Positions 1 to 11,148 are shown, counted from the stretch's first letter. The stretch: 64,000 bases of DNA from Cardiocondyla obscurior (GCF_019399895.1 NC_091871.1:5423001-5487000); one strand, 5' to 3'. Numbers and translations: made by a program. The notes: generated by a model from the letters alone, not told the origin.

Positions 1-24
1 CGCTAACGATTATCATATCCGCAG

Positions 25-2275
25 GTACTGAGACTGGAGTGGTGGCCCATATCGCGCGACACCCTGGCGTACGCTTTCACGGTCGTCCTTTTGATCCTGA
101 CTCTGTGGGATGGACGTGTCGAGTGGTACGAGGCACTCGTCCTCGTCGCTTGTTACGTTCTATACATATTTGGTGAGATATCGGGCGATGAAAGCGAGAG
201 ACGAATCTATGCGAGGCTTTCGAAAAGTCCAAAAGATTTTCAACATCGCTGAAGTTGTTCGTTCATAAATAACTACGATGAACCACGATAATAATCGACG
301 TTTATGCTTTCAGCGATGTGTTTCAACAATCGTATTAGCAACTTCATAAAACGAATGACGTCCAAGAGGAAAGAGTACAAAAATATCTGCGAGGATAGTC
401 CCCTCTTGCCGAATCGTAAGATCACTATGATATGATTATTACCACACGCCTCTGCAAAAATAAGTGAATTAAAAGGAATTGATGTAATTTCATTCTGTGT
501 GACGAACTCTCGGTCTTCGGAAGTCAGATTCTTCTTCGGTTTCGACTTTTAAGTTCTTTCTTGTTTTTATCAAAGCAAATTTTATCCTTTCAGCAGTTGC
601 GACTTGATCTACATGAGCTTGAAAGAAAAATAAAGTAGAAAATGAATGAATTCTTGTACGATATATCAGAAGCATTATCAAAAAAAAAAAAAAAAATTGA
701 CGAATCTTAAAGTCTAATGTCTGACTTCGTGAATTGAAAAGTTTACCGCAGAATAAATCCCTGTCAATCCTTTTTAATCCACGCATCTTTTTGCAGGGTT
801 CGAAAACTACTCGTAAGAAATGTAATCTCATGGCTTTCATTCTAAAACGAATAGACTTTGTCAAGGAAACTGAGACATGTGGATTTGATTCGAGCGATTA
901 TGACGAATCAGGTATGTATTACGCAATATAATACATGTTATAATTAGCAATAAAAGCAATAATGTAGTTTTATTTTTTAGCGTCTCTTTTTGCAATGTAA
1001 ATTATCTGTTACCTGTTTTTAGTCGATATCGTGAACATGATGAGCTGGCCAAGCTCTACGTGGGAAAAGATCTGGTGGATTATCACTTGGCCGATCAATC
1101 TGGCTTTGCTCCTTACTATTCCCGATTGTAGAAGAAAAAAACTGAAGTCGTGGTATTTTCTTACGTTCATCATGTGCATAATATGGATCGCAACTTCGTC
1201 CTACATTGTTGGATGGGTCATCACTATTATCGGTACACATAATTAATTAAACATTTTATATTAATTTTTCCACACCATGGCAACGATAAGCGCCCTTCGG
1301 CAGCGAAAAAGGCTCGAGATATTTCTTCGAAAGAACGCGTAAACTTGGCGCAGTACTTTAGTGACCGGTAGTGCGAACGGTATTTCCTCAGAAGCGAATT
1401 GATCTCAAATTAAGAACGCGAGTTTTGTAAAATGATTTTAAAGGTAGCCTCTCGCCAAAGGTACGAGCTATCCTCACTCGAATTTTGTAAGGGAAGAAGA
1501 ACTCTGCGCCATGATTTTTGTGCTGACGCGTGGTCAGCACGCGTCCACAGAAATTTGATTTAAGTATATTAGTTGCTTCGGAATTGTTTCAATTTATGCT
1601 TAATTGTATACCTTGAAACAATTCCGTCGCAGGTTAATGTTCTTTTTAAAATAATTAATTTACTGGCACATGACAATAATTAGTAGCTCCTGTTCTTATT
1701 ATATTTGTCATATTTTAGGTGATACTTTGAGGATTCCTGATTCTATTATGGGTTTAACGTTCCTCGCGGCGGGAATGAGTGTACCGGAAGCAGTATCAAG
1801 CGTTATCGTTGCCAATCAAGGTACAGTAGACATTGAGGATTTTGAAAAAATTAATTGTTGTATCAAATAACAACGAAGCAAAAGCATTAATGATATTCAT
1901 ACCTTTAAGATATTAAATGTAGATCACTGTGAAATTCCAGGTTTCGGTGCGATGGGAATAAGTAATTCGATTGGATCGAATGTGTTTGATGTGTTACTGT
2001 GTCTCGGATTACCCTGGTTCGTTAAAGCCACGCTTTTACCGAAAGTACCTGGGCAGTATTACATAAAAATTAATTCTCAGGGGCTGGTCTACAGTTCAGT
2101 ATCTCTTTTTTCTACTCTAATTATTTTATATGGAGCTTTATTTATTAACAAGTTTGCGCTGAGTCGTACAGTCGGAATCATTTGTCTCGTTATGTACATA
2201 ATATTTATGATATTCGCATCCGTTGTAGAACTCAACACATTTTTCGTCGTTAATTTACCGATATGTATTGACTAG
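25..2275 (+). CDS. K+-dependent Na+/Ca2+ exchanger (SLC24/NCKX4-like), 3' exons only
   Basis: Membrane antiporter that exports Ca2+ and K+ in exchange for Na+; the 5' part lies left of the window. Exons I read: 25-172, 314-415, 797-911, 1023-1232, 1719-1820 and 1941-2275, each with AG before and GT after; stop TAG at 2273-2275. Exon 25-172 encodes the WWPISRD...WYEALVLV segment that follows the first exchanger repeat. Exons from 1023 on encode a membrane helix beginning IIWWP-like, then the second alpha repeat with GLTFLAAGMSVPE and SNSIGSNVFD, and end with an NLPIC-type tail as in vertebrate NCKX4. The Asp of the usual TSxPD motif is Glu here, and the preceding Thr is Met; the later Asp of GSNxFD is kept. 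Exons from 797 on agree in phase, but 314-415 ends in phase 1 while 797-911 needs phase 0, so a microexon or a frame lesion is unresolved. Family assignment is strong; the exact paralogue is inferred. Confidence 0.88.
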
Positions 2276-2719
2276 CAGTAATATCGTTTTCGTTCGAACG
2301 TAAGACAATATTCATACTCGTAGATGACTGAAAATTAATGTGCCAATAAACTTACTTAGTTCGTTTATACATTCTTTTTATGGCACAAGAATATCTGAAT
2401 GTATTAAGTAATACTAATTAATAATATTAATTAATTAACCGTAGCTATGTAGTAATTCTTAGATAAATAATTATTCATTAGAATTAAAATCTTTTTAAAC
2501 ATGTGTTCATGTCTTTATGCCAATAATACTAATTCAATTGTATAAATAATTTTTATGTTTAAATAATAAATGATTAAATAAAATCACACCTTCATTAGCT
2601 TTAAAAAAAACTTGAACACATTAAAAATTAAAAACAATAAAAGATTAAAAACGATAAAAAATTTAAAAAAGCTAAATTATTTGGTACGTATTTTGTAGAA
2701 ACCTTTCGATCGTTTACGC
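2276..2719. other. convergent intergenic spacer, exchanger / cyclophilin
   Basis: AT-rich spacer between two genes that end towards each other. It holds the exchanger's 3' UTR and presumably that of the cyclophilin. I see no AATAAA for the minus-strand gene here, so its cleavage site is not placed. Confidence 0.6.
2345..2350 (+). terminator. AATAAA poly(A) signal of the exchanger gene
   Basis: A canonical AATAAA lies 70 bases after the exchanger stop codon on the same strand, a normal distance for a short insect 3' UTR. The assignment rests on position only. Confidence 0.55.
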
Positions 2720-3241
2720 TCATAATAATAACTGGCCACAGTCTGTTATCATAATCTTCTGATATGTCTTCCCATTCGATGAGCCAAAACTTTCCATTTT
2801 TTTAACAATGTCCATTCCTTCACATACTCTACCAAAAACAACGTGCTTGTTATCCAGCCACGGTGTCTTTACAGTGGTTATAAAGAATTGCGAGCCGTTT
2901 GTGTTTGAGCCCGAGTTTGCCATCGACAGTACACCTGTGGTGGTATGCTTGAGATCAAAATTCTCGTCTTCAAATTTTTCTCCGTAGATGGACTTGCCTC
3001 CTGTACCATTGTGATTTGTAAAGTCACCTCCTTGGCACATGAAATTTGGAATTATACGATGGAAGTAGCTTCCTTTGTAACCGTAACCCTTCTCTCCTGT
3101 GCACAGAGCACGAAAATTTTCTGCCGTTTTTGGAACAACATCAGTGCGTAATTGCATTACAATTCGTCCCAGTGATTTGTCATCCACAGATACATCAAAG
3201 TATACCAATGGTAATGTCATCTTGTCCTTGTGACCATTCAT
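2720..3241 (-). CDS. Cyp1: cyclophilin A-type peptidyl-prolyl cis-trans isomerase, single exon
   Basis: Catalyses cis-trans isomerisation of Xaa-Pro bonds and assists protein folding; it has one cyclophilin domain with no signal peptide or transmembrane segment, so it is probably cytosolic/nuclear. The 173 codons cover the whole domain. Numbered from the first ATG, the catalytic and cyclosporin-binding residues known from human CypA are all present with a constant offset of +7: Arg62, Phe67 and Gln70 (HRIIPNFMCQGGDF), Phe120 (GSQFF), Trp128 and His133 (PWLDNKHVVFG). A second ATG at codon 8 aligns with the usual family start, so the true protein may be 166 residues. There is no intron in the coding region. 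A T-rich AG at 3269-3270 upstream could be a 5'-UTR splice acceptor. It is closest to insect Cyp1/CG7768-type proteins (phrases GRIVMxLR and FTNHNGTGG); orthology is by recognition, not search. Intronlessness would also fit an intact retrocopy. Confidence 0.93.
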   Translation of the reverse strand: MNGHKDKMTLPLVYFDVSVDDKSLGRIVMQLRTDVVPKTAENFRALCTGEKGYGYKGSYFHRIIPNFMCQGGDFTNHNGTGGKSIYGEKFEDENFDLKHTTTGVLSMANSGSNTNGSQFFITTVKTPWLDNKHVVFGRVCEGMDIVKKMESFGSSNGKTYQKIMITDCGQLLL

Positions 3242-3608
3242 AAATATATTTAATGAACGTATTTAAAACTAAAAAAAAACATGATTAAAATTACTGTAAA
3301 ACTTCTACAGTATCATTCAATAAATAAAAATCAGACTAAGATTTAACATGAGAGTTGCTACTATAATTTCATACTTATAATTAAAGTTTACCTGCTTTTG
3401 TATTATACCTATAATCTCCTATTTTCTTTTTCGGTTATTTATCTGTCCAAAATTAAAAGTGTAATTATTTTTTCTTGGGTATTTGTGTTTAAAGATCTTC
3501 AATATTAATAAAAATATGATTATTCAACGTGTTTTCGCTCAAAATAAAAGAATTTGAACGAAACAAGCATCGTTTGACCACGCAACGTGAAATATAAATC
3601 GTTAAAGC
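3242..3608. other. AT-rich 5' flank of the cyclophilin gene
   Basis: No coding potential seen. On the minus strand a pyrimidine-rich run ending in AG (3269-3270) lies 28 bases before the cyclophilin ATG and could be the acceptor of a 5'-UTR intron; no TATA box or initiator stands out. Confidence 0.35.
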
Positions 3609-4262
3609 TTTTTTTTTTTTAATTTTCTTTGTTTAATGTGCATCAATATAATGATATATGGCACGATCTACTCTTCTTATAAACTTTGTGTGCTCCCGAT
3701 GTTCAAATTATTTTATTTATAGGAGCTATAAATTTGTATAATGTTTTTAATATAGATATCTTTTCCTTTTTTAATCAACTCCACACGCATTCCGGTTGAC
3801 TGATTCCTATTTTATCGAATTCTTCGTATAAAACTCTTCTTTGTTCGTCGAAGTTACGGCAAACAAAGGCAGTATGATTGATATCCTGGAGCTCTGCTCC
3901 AGAGTTACACTTCTCCGATTCAACATAACCTTTTCTTTTTAGCGATGAGTTGAGGTTATAACGACAGACCCTAGACAGTTCACAAGTACAATAAATCTAC
4001 ACAGCACATTTAAGTTCGCAAACCAAGGATATCAAACATTGAAAAATTTATTATAATAAAATTTCCCCTTTTAATTAATTACGCTTTAAGTTCTTCGTTA
4101 GTATTTAAAAAGGCTAATTCCTTACTCAATTCTCTTAGATCATTGAAAGGAACTTTTAGCTCTCCTGTAGCTTTTTCTCTTGTTGCCTCTTTTGCCAATC
4201 TATCTGCAACATCGTTACCTATAATCTCTTGATGTGCTTGATGTGCACGATTACCTCATTTA
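3609..4262 (-). mobile_element. 5'-truncated non-LTR retrotransposon, ORF2 RNase H and C-terminal tail
   Basis: Decayed end of a LINE-type element reading right to left. Positions about 4240-4080 encode a ribonuclease H end with GNDVADRLAKEAT, the conserved GNxxAD...AKEA pattern, closing with a stop after NEELKA. After about 100 non-coding bases, 3968-3781 encodes RVCRYNLNSSLKRKGY, a Cys-rich C-terminal part and an HTAFVCRNFDEQRRVLYEEF stretch, the layout that follows RNase H in Jockey/R1-like ORF2 proteins. A TGA interrupts the frame after the residues CVWS; the frame continues to a second TGA at 3703-3705. A run of 12 A (minus strand) at 3609-3620 marks the probable poly(A) tail. There are no reverse transcriptase or endonuclease domains, so it is a dead 5'-truncated copy. 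The clade is inferred; the right edge and target-site duplication were not found. Confidence 0.75.
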
Positions 4263-5879
4263 CCTTTGTTATAAAAGTATTCTTGTTTACTTTTATTCAT
4301 TTTATTTTTTTTTTTTAATTAAAATGGAAAATATCAATGACTAAGATAAGGCAGATAACTGTAACTGCATCACAAAATTCATATACGTAACGTTAGATGG
4401 TGCAATAAGTTTGATATAGTTTATGTATTCTGTATGTCTGATGTAGTGTGTGTATATCTGAGGGCGGAATAGGATTATCCTGTGACCTATTATATTTTAT
4501 ACTCGACAAAAAGAAAGTACGTATACCTTTTAAATATTTTTTATATGTAACTTCTCATTAAGAAAAAATTTGCTAGAAATCCTCACATAATGTACAATCA
4601 TTTAGGATTAGCAATTTAGTGAATGAATCTGAGCCTTAGTCAATTGTAAACCTAACTTTCCTGTTTTATCACCGACTTGTAGTTCAGTTTATTTCAAATT
4701 GGCTGCATGGAATTGAAAATCCTTCTCCAGAATTAAAGCACGGACACTTCTCTATGCCTTCTCGCTCAAATTTGTGCATTCTTTATTTCAAACGGACGAG
4801 AGCGCACTTTGTTAGTATGCCTACTTTAATCGTGGAGAAGAATTTTTAATTCTGTTCAGCCAATTTAAAGAAATGGTAAGAACTACAAAAATTGATGAAA
4901 CAGGGAGCTCTCTCTTAAATGCGGTAATATTTGCAAGAAAGATACAATTTTTTTCAATTTTAAAATGACACGGAGAATAAAAAGATTTATACATATTCTT
5001 GATGCAGGTAGAGTTAAATGACATAAGATTATTTTCATTTTTTATAATAAATTTAATTTTTATTTTTCTAAATTACAAAATAATAATATATTAGACTAAC
5101 TGTTTTTTTTATGCGTTAATTACCTTTAGCGTAATATTTGAGATTCAAAAACAATATCTCTTACACGAAGTTTTATGTACGGTATAAATTTTATAAAACC
5201 TTTTATTTTATTTTAATTATAAATTATACCTGCTTTACGCGATTGAATATATCTGCTTACATGATTTTACAACTTGTAAAAAGATGTAGCAACAAAGTTC
5301 ACGATTGACAGACAAGTGAATAGGTTACCGCGTTCTGTCGTAATACCGCAATCGCACTTTGTACGTTCGACACGAAGCATTCCACAGAGCCGAACGCGAC
5401 AAAACTGGTCTTGGATTGTCCGCTTGTGCTTATCTCAAAACCAAACAATCGACTTTAAACTGGCGATAGGGAAACGAACACCTAAAGCGAGCGCGACGTT
5501 CACGCTCTGTTGAACGGAAAGACTTCGATCGGTTTTAATGTCGGTTTTAACGACTATTTTTTGTCGACTCAACTACATTTACTATGTTTGCTAATCGAAT
5601 GATATGCGACACTTAATACTTAAACAGCCACGTGTGTTATCTGCTATTCGCGTTAATTATACTTTTTTATATATATATATATATATTTTTTACACCTAAT
5701 CTGCAGCTGAGTATCATTAGTTTATTTATAAATAATTTATAGGATAAAATTTTAATTCATATTTTTTGAATTGTTACTACTTATATATCGGAGTAATCAC
5801 GACAATAATGTATTTAATTGATTTTAATTTGATACTAAGATTTTTTTAATATTATATTAATATTGGCACGTCCCATCAG
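4263..5879. other. AT-rich spacer, no recognised gene
   Basis: No coding region recognised. The block 4680-4870 has more balanced composition and ends at ATG-GTAAGAA near 4874, a possible splice donor without an identifiable partner. A slightly GC-richer patch lies at 5290-5520. A run of 13 T sits at about 4306-4318 and a TA microsatellite at 5668-5685. Confidence 0.4.
5668..5685. repeat. (TA)n microsatellite
   Basis: Nine uninterrupted TA units followed by a T run, inside AT-rich spacer. Confidence 0.9.
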
Positions 5880-5932
5880 AGAGGAGGAGCAGGCCCGGGA
5901 CGGACATCCTGCATCGGCGGAGCAACTTTTAG
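5880..5932 (+). other. exon-like block 1 of an unidentified transcript
   Basis: A 53-base GC-rich island in AT-rich sequence, bounded by AG (5878-5879) and by a donor GTGAAT at 5933. Two frames stay open across it; one reads REEEQARDGHPASAEQLL-like (ending phase 1), the other RGGAGPGRTSCIGGATF (phase 0 in, phase 2 out). The second joins in frame to the next block through its best acceptor. No known protein recognised; it could equally be a non-coding exon. Confidence 0.35.
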
Positions 5933-6049
5933 GTGAATAAAATTTTTTAAAATAAAATTTTTAATTAAAAAAAAATTTACTTTTTTTATTAACTTTATTA
6001 ATTGATACACCAGTATCTCTACATTAATACTTTGCATTTTATATTACAG

Positions 6050-6093
6050 TCACCGGCAGAATTTTACCACTCCGCTGAAGCTCATGCAGATTG
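6050..6093 (+). other. exon-like block 2 of an unidentified transcript
   Basis: Forty-four bases between a very good acceptor (pyrimidine-rich TTGCATTTTATATTACAG) and a near-perfect donor (TTG then GTAAGT at 6094). Joined to the block at 5880-5932 in phase 2 it reads SHRQNFTTPLKLMQI; in phase 0 it reads SPAEFYHSAEAHADW; a second acceptor 10 bases downstream (CGGCAG) would keep the other frame of block 1 open. The splice signals are the main support; the product is unknown, and further exons were not found. Confidence 0.4.
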
Positions 6094-6427
6094 GTAAGTC
6101 GCATAATTTTTTTTTTTCGTAATTTTTAATTGAGGTATCTTAAAAAATAACGCGTGCATGGTTTTTTCTAGTTAAATTAAAATGTTAAATATCGATATCA
6201 TAAGAATTATCGTGAACACACGCGGGTCGGATAAAATTTTGGATTTAACTTACCTCGAAAACAAATAAACGATTGAGGGAATCGCGCAAAAATTCCGTGC
6301 AATCTTGATCGACGATTTCCTGAGATCCGGTCCCCATCATCGTTGAATTTTGCTGCTATATTGCGTAATTGGCAGAGAAGCTGACTCGCTGAACTTCTCG
6401 CGAATTTCCGTACATATGGACCGTGGA
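6094..6427. other. spacer before the AP-1 cluster
   Basis: AT-rich at first, rising in CpG content from about 6290. No gene seen. Confidence 0.4.
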
Positions 6428-7143
6428 TGACTCACGGTAATTTACGAGCGGGGAAAGCTCCTCTTCCGGAAGCTGCTCGGTCCTCCGCCGGCATTGATCG
6501 CCGTTACTCCGCTCTGAAAGTCGCGACTCGTAACGTGACTCATAGCGACTCACTGTTACGCGATTCAAGGTCATCGATCCGCCCACCGTGCACGTCATCA
6601 CATGGACGAGATCTCTCTCTTTAACTTGTTGAAAAAGCAAACAGTAGGAAAATCAAGAATTTCCACGAAATACGCGTACACCGCTTTATCTAATTACACG
6701 TCGACTCTTCACGCACGTATGAAAGAAGCACGAGATATGACAATGCTCGAAATAAAAACGACAATTCTTAACGAAGTCTCAAATAAAGTTTAAGACACTT
6801 TTAGTTAATCAAATTCCAGTCGTGGCTTTTTTTTTTTTTTTTTTCGTTAATTACATCTTCACAGAATCTGTATAAGTAATACGTAACGTTCATGTTACTA
6901 ATTAATTTGCCGTTGGCAAATTAATTTTTATTCTTCTTTAACGCGTGTGTGAAGATCAAGGAGATTGGTTCAGGTGGCATAAAGCGTAGGTTAAAATTTA
7001 AACGCGACCCAGAAACCGAATGCAGCAACAGGTGGTAGCAGGTAGGCAATAACGTGGGGATGGCGGTAACAGTGACTCATGGGGTTGCTCCGAGAATGTT
7101 GATCGCTCTTCGCGATCCCCGCCGTCTTTACCTGGATGACTCA
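6428..7143 (+). promoter_or_regulatory. cluster of four AP-1 (TGACTCA) heptamers
   Basis: Perfect TGACTCA sites at 6428-6434, 6536-6542, 7073-7079 and 7137-7143, all written in the same orientation, in 716 bases; a fifth lies at 10125-10131. With two heptamer orientations, about one site per 8 kb is expected in random DNA. The surrounding sequence is richer in CpG than its flanks. The likely binders are Jun/Fos or CNC-Maf bZIP dimers. Enhancer or promoter function is inference. Confidence 0.45.
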
Positions 7144-9760
7144 CATACTAGTCGACATATATATGCGCACACGAGTGTGTACACGCGCACGTTCTCACCG
7201 CCGAAGAGAACACGCGGACCTACTTCTTTTTTTTTTTTTTAGACTCGTTCATTCAGGACCGCCAAATCTCTCCCTCGCTAAAGCTCGCGTCACTCGCTTT
7301 CAATGGGAAAACCCCAATCGATCTTTCCACCCATTTAAAACGCCCGACACTTGCCAGAACGTGAACATTCTTTTGTATCTTGGAATGCGACATTCACCGG
7401 CGTTTTCTTCGTACACGAACACTCGCAGGAAAATGAACCTTGATTAAAGAGAAGTGTAATCCGCTTTATCCAGTTGTTAGCTGAAGTATCAGATAAATTT
7501 AACAATAGATATTTATTTCAATAAAAAAATACTTTGTACAATATACGGACTGCATCATAAATCTTGTTTCTATTCGAAATATATCGCGACTTTATTTTTT
7601 AGTTGTTAGGTTTTTTTTTAACGATGTGTGAATTGTATGAAATTTATTAATTTCCATATTGCTTATTTATGACAAAGTAAATATCTCATAGCTGAAGCAA
7701 TCAAATGCACTTACCGTCGTTATACGTTATATCGTCGTTATATTAATTAATTCTCGATGCAACTCGGATGATCAATTTAAGAGAAAAATGGTCAATCGAT
7801 GAAATTGCGTAACTGCGACCTATCGGAAAAAAAATCGGCAATTTAAATTGCTTAATAAAATAAAATTAAAAATTCTGCTTTAATTTATTAAGTGCAAAGA
7901 CATGGGTGATTCGTGTAGAGCATGAATTTCAACGACGGTATTTTCTTTAATTAATTAATTAATTAATAATGCAGAAGGTGTTCATGAGTTTTACTTACGA
8001 CGAATTTTCGTTTTTGAACGTAACGTGTGCGATTGAAAATCACACAGTCCATTGATAGTAGTATATTGTACGAAACTATTACTGATTGTTATTTCTCAGA
8101 ATATTTCATTCAGAATCTATTCACAATCTACGGTGGCTGATGTTAACGCGTTACTAGTTCCGGCTTTCAGTGATGATTCACAGTGCGACTCGTTCGAGAA
8201 ATCGATCTTCTAAGAAAGCCTCGTACGATATTTTATCAAATATAATTTTTTTTTAATTGCATTGCTTGATTTACTTAATCTAAATCGTGGAAAGTCAATT
8301 TATTTTTACGCTGATTAAAAGAAATAAAAATACGTCATACGATATAAAAAAAAAGATTGACTGCATTTTTAATTAACTTTTTAGTCAACACAACATTTGT
8401 TCTCGATCTGAAATACCCAGTTAAATTTAATTATAGCTAATAAATGAACTAAAAATTGACGTACAATGTCACACAACGATGATTAAGATGACCGCTTGAA
8501 AAATAACATAATTTTATTATTAGCAATGTCAAGTTTCACTCTTGGATTTAAATTACACATGTCACGTATCATACAAACAAGCTGCAAAAACGGCATCAGT
8601 AATCAAATAAAACTTTTTACAATTTAATTAGATTCAATTAAGATGACGCCCGTTATTTGTTACTGTTTTTTTTAATACTTTAAAAAAATGTACATTTTCT
8701 TGATACGACACGTGTTCAATGAACACAAATTCTCAGTTCAAAACTAGTCACTTGTGACGATCCTATATTTTCGAGAATATTTTTAATAATCTTCAACAAT
8801 ATTAAATAGTAACGGTATCGCGCATACCACCGATGCGCACCTGCTCCGATATTTTTAATACATTAACAGTGATTACGCGACAGCTTTACAGCTTGCATTT
8901 TACCAAGACATGAACTGTTAATCGTTCCATCTGCGTTTATTATTCTTAGCGTACAATTAACTATTGTGTTTGCACATAAAAAACAACCTCCATACATTCT
9001 TTTTGCCATCAGAGAGTAAAATTCCGATGCTTAACAACCAATGGCTTGCAACGTAATTTATACCGAATCGATAATTAACGATTAAGTCTCTTTGCGTGCC
9101 TATAATACGTTGTGATGAAATTTTATTGTACCGAAGATATCGTATCTTTAACACAGATAAAATAATAGATTCCATCGACGTTTAATGTTTTCCCTATAAA
9201 TCGTTATCGCTCTTCGACCTTGCACGTTCACGCGAAAGTTATTTCGTTTTTCTTCCATCGGCGAGATTGCAACTGCCGACGTTACTTATAATACAAATAT
9301 CGTGAGATTTATCAATTGCATAATCTTTTATTCAACACTTCATATTAAGAAATAAAAAGTCTAGAAGTAGAATTGTTTAAGATTGCAGGTAATTCATTGC
9401 GACGTATTAATCATACGTTTGGAACGTCTTTCATCGCGCATTTATTATTCGCGAATTAGATAATAAATGAATAACGAGAATAGGTTATCGCAGTATAAAT
9501 AACTACGTCATAATCATTAAAATTTCAAAAAAGCCTTTCCGTCTGCTGTTAATACATTGCTTCTTTAATTAAAAAAGAAAAAAAAATTAATTTTGACGAA
9601 AAAGATTAATTGAAACTCCTTCTTTGAAATCAAATTTATTATTTAAAAAATTAAATCACATTATACTTATGTTTTTCTTCAATCAACAATTCAGATTTGA
9701 ATAGAAGAAAATTTTAAATAGACAGATTGAAAAAAAGTTTCGCCAATACGTATCTATCGG
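7144..9760. other. AT-rich spacer, no recognised gene
   Basis: No coding frame of interest. Contains a TTAA/TAAT simple repeat at about 7946-7968 and several T or A runs. A slightly GC-richer part at 7250-7440 carries no protein I recognise. Confidence 0.4.
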
Positions 9761-10832
9761 TCGTCAGGTATTTTTTGGCAGCGTTCTGGTAAGAAGTACG
9801 TCAAAACGCCCGATCAGTCGGTTCTGGAATTTCGTCACGGTAGGTAGGTTCTCGCATTGCGTAATGACACACAACGTTTCGCGCGTACGTGGCGTATAAC
9901 TGATCTACGTCTCTGCCGTAAACAGAGTGCGGCGTCATCGCCCTGCAACGCCCAGCAGGTTTCGCGTCGCGTTTTGCTCCTTTTTACGCACTCTCCTCAT
10001 CCTGGGTATCCCCTACTCTTTCGCCAGCTTACATTTTCTCCTCTTTCTCTCGATATTACGCGCATCTAAGAGTGGTGCAACGTATCAACGGGTACGTCAT
10101 CGTGTCTCCTTTTGCCGAGTCAAGTGACTCACCCGTGTGTGATCGACGTAATATATGTGTGTGTATGCGATACACCAGATGAAAAAATCGCCTTGACTAG
10201 GGTAATTGGAGAGTTTATTAGAAGATAAAAACCAGTAATATTTGGGGAAAAAAAAAACTTGCTGTCGTGTCCTTTTTTATGATAAAAATTATTTTACAAA
10301 ATAAAAAATTCTGCATAAAGCTTGCGATAAAGAAAATATAATAATAACTTGTAAAAAAATTATATCTGAGTTTCTGTTGTAACGTTTCTCGTATACGAGG
10401 CAACTCGCTTTATTTTACCAACACGTATTATATTTATGTCGGATTTTAAAATCTCTAGCACCGCAATAAAATCCGAGTTTGAAAGGATTAGAAATCGCTG
10501 TTCCAGAGAGTAGTTAAAATTGCTTATCTTGTAAAATTTATGCTTTTCTGAGATAGGTATTAATTTTATTTTTTACCTCGCGCAACCTTGGGAATATATG
10601 TGCCACATGTCTAAACTCGTTTTTATTTATCTGAAAAAAAGTCGTGCCATTAAAAGAAAAAGATAAGCGTTAAATCTGCAAGAAAACTTTTAAGTATTTT
10701 CGCAAAAACAGTTTGTTTATGAGAGAAATAAAATGAGTAACGCGCACATATTAATAATGAAAAGAAATAAGTTAGTCGGTTAAAGGCTTTAGACTTTCGA
10801 ACACCTTGTAGAAACGCGTTACACACGAATTA
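9761..10832. other. mixed spacer with one AP-1 site
   Basis: 9770-10150 is CpG-rich and includes TGACTCA at 10125-10131; two overlapping open frames there (9857-10127) contain nothing recognisable. 10200-10800 is AT-rich and featureless. Confidence 0.35.
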
Positions 10833-10833
10833 C

Positions 10834-10886
10834 GACGTCACAACCGTGATGTCACGTAAGTTCGTGCATGGTGTATGACGTACGTC
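10834..10886. promoter_or_regulatory. group of CRE-like sites
   Basis: Three CRE/ATF-like motifs in 53 bases: GACGTCA (10834-10840), TGATGTCA (10847-10854) and the 10-base palindrome GACGTACGTC (10877-10886). CREB/ATF family factors bind such sites; their use here is not shown. Confidence 0.35.
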
Positions 10887-11136
10887 GTCTTTAGAGCAAG
10901 AGAGAAACAATAAGGCGAAACGGGAGAGGCGGCGATTGTGGCGAGAGTGGGTGGGTGCGAGCGTGCACAATTTTAATTGTATGGGTGGAGCTAATGAGCT
11001 GGTAATTAATAGGAGCATGATGCACGCAACGTCGCAGGGCTCTGCGTGCGATATCGATCAGATGATTCAGTTCTGACTGCGGATCGTCGTCAGCTTCCGC
11101 GGTCGCCACAGTGCGTAATGTAACCGCAGCGTCTCA

Positions 11137-11148
11137 CATTACGTAATG
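11137..11148. promoter_or_regulatory. CATTACGTAATG palindrome (PAR-bZIP/C/EBP-type site)
   Basis: A perfect 12-base palindrome containing TTACGTAA, the preferred site of Vrille/Pdp1-type bZIP proteins and close to the C/EBP consensus. A related GCGTAATG lies 25 bases before it. A weak TATA motif (TATAAG at 11217) follows, in a CpG-rich stretch 11150-11360, so a plus-strand promoter is possible, but no initiator sits at the right distance. Confidence 0.35.
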
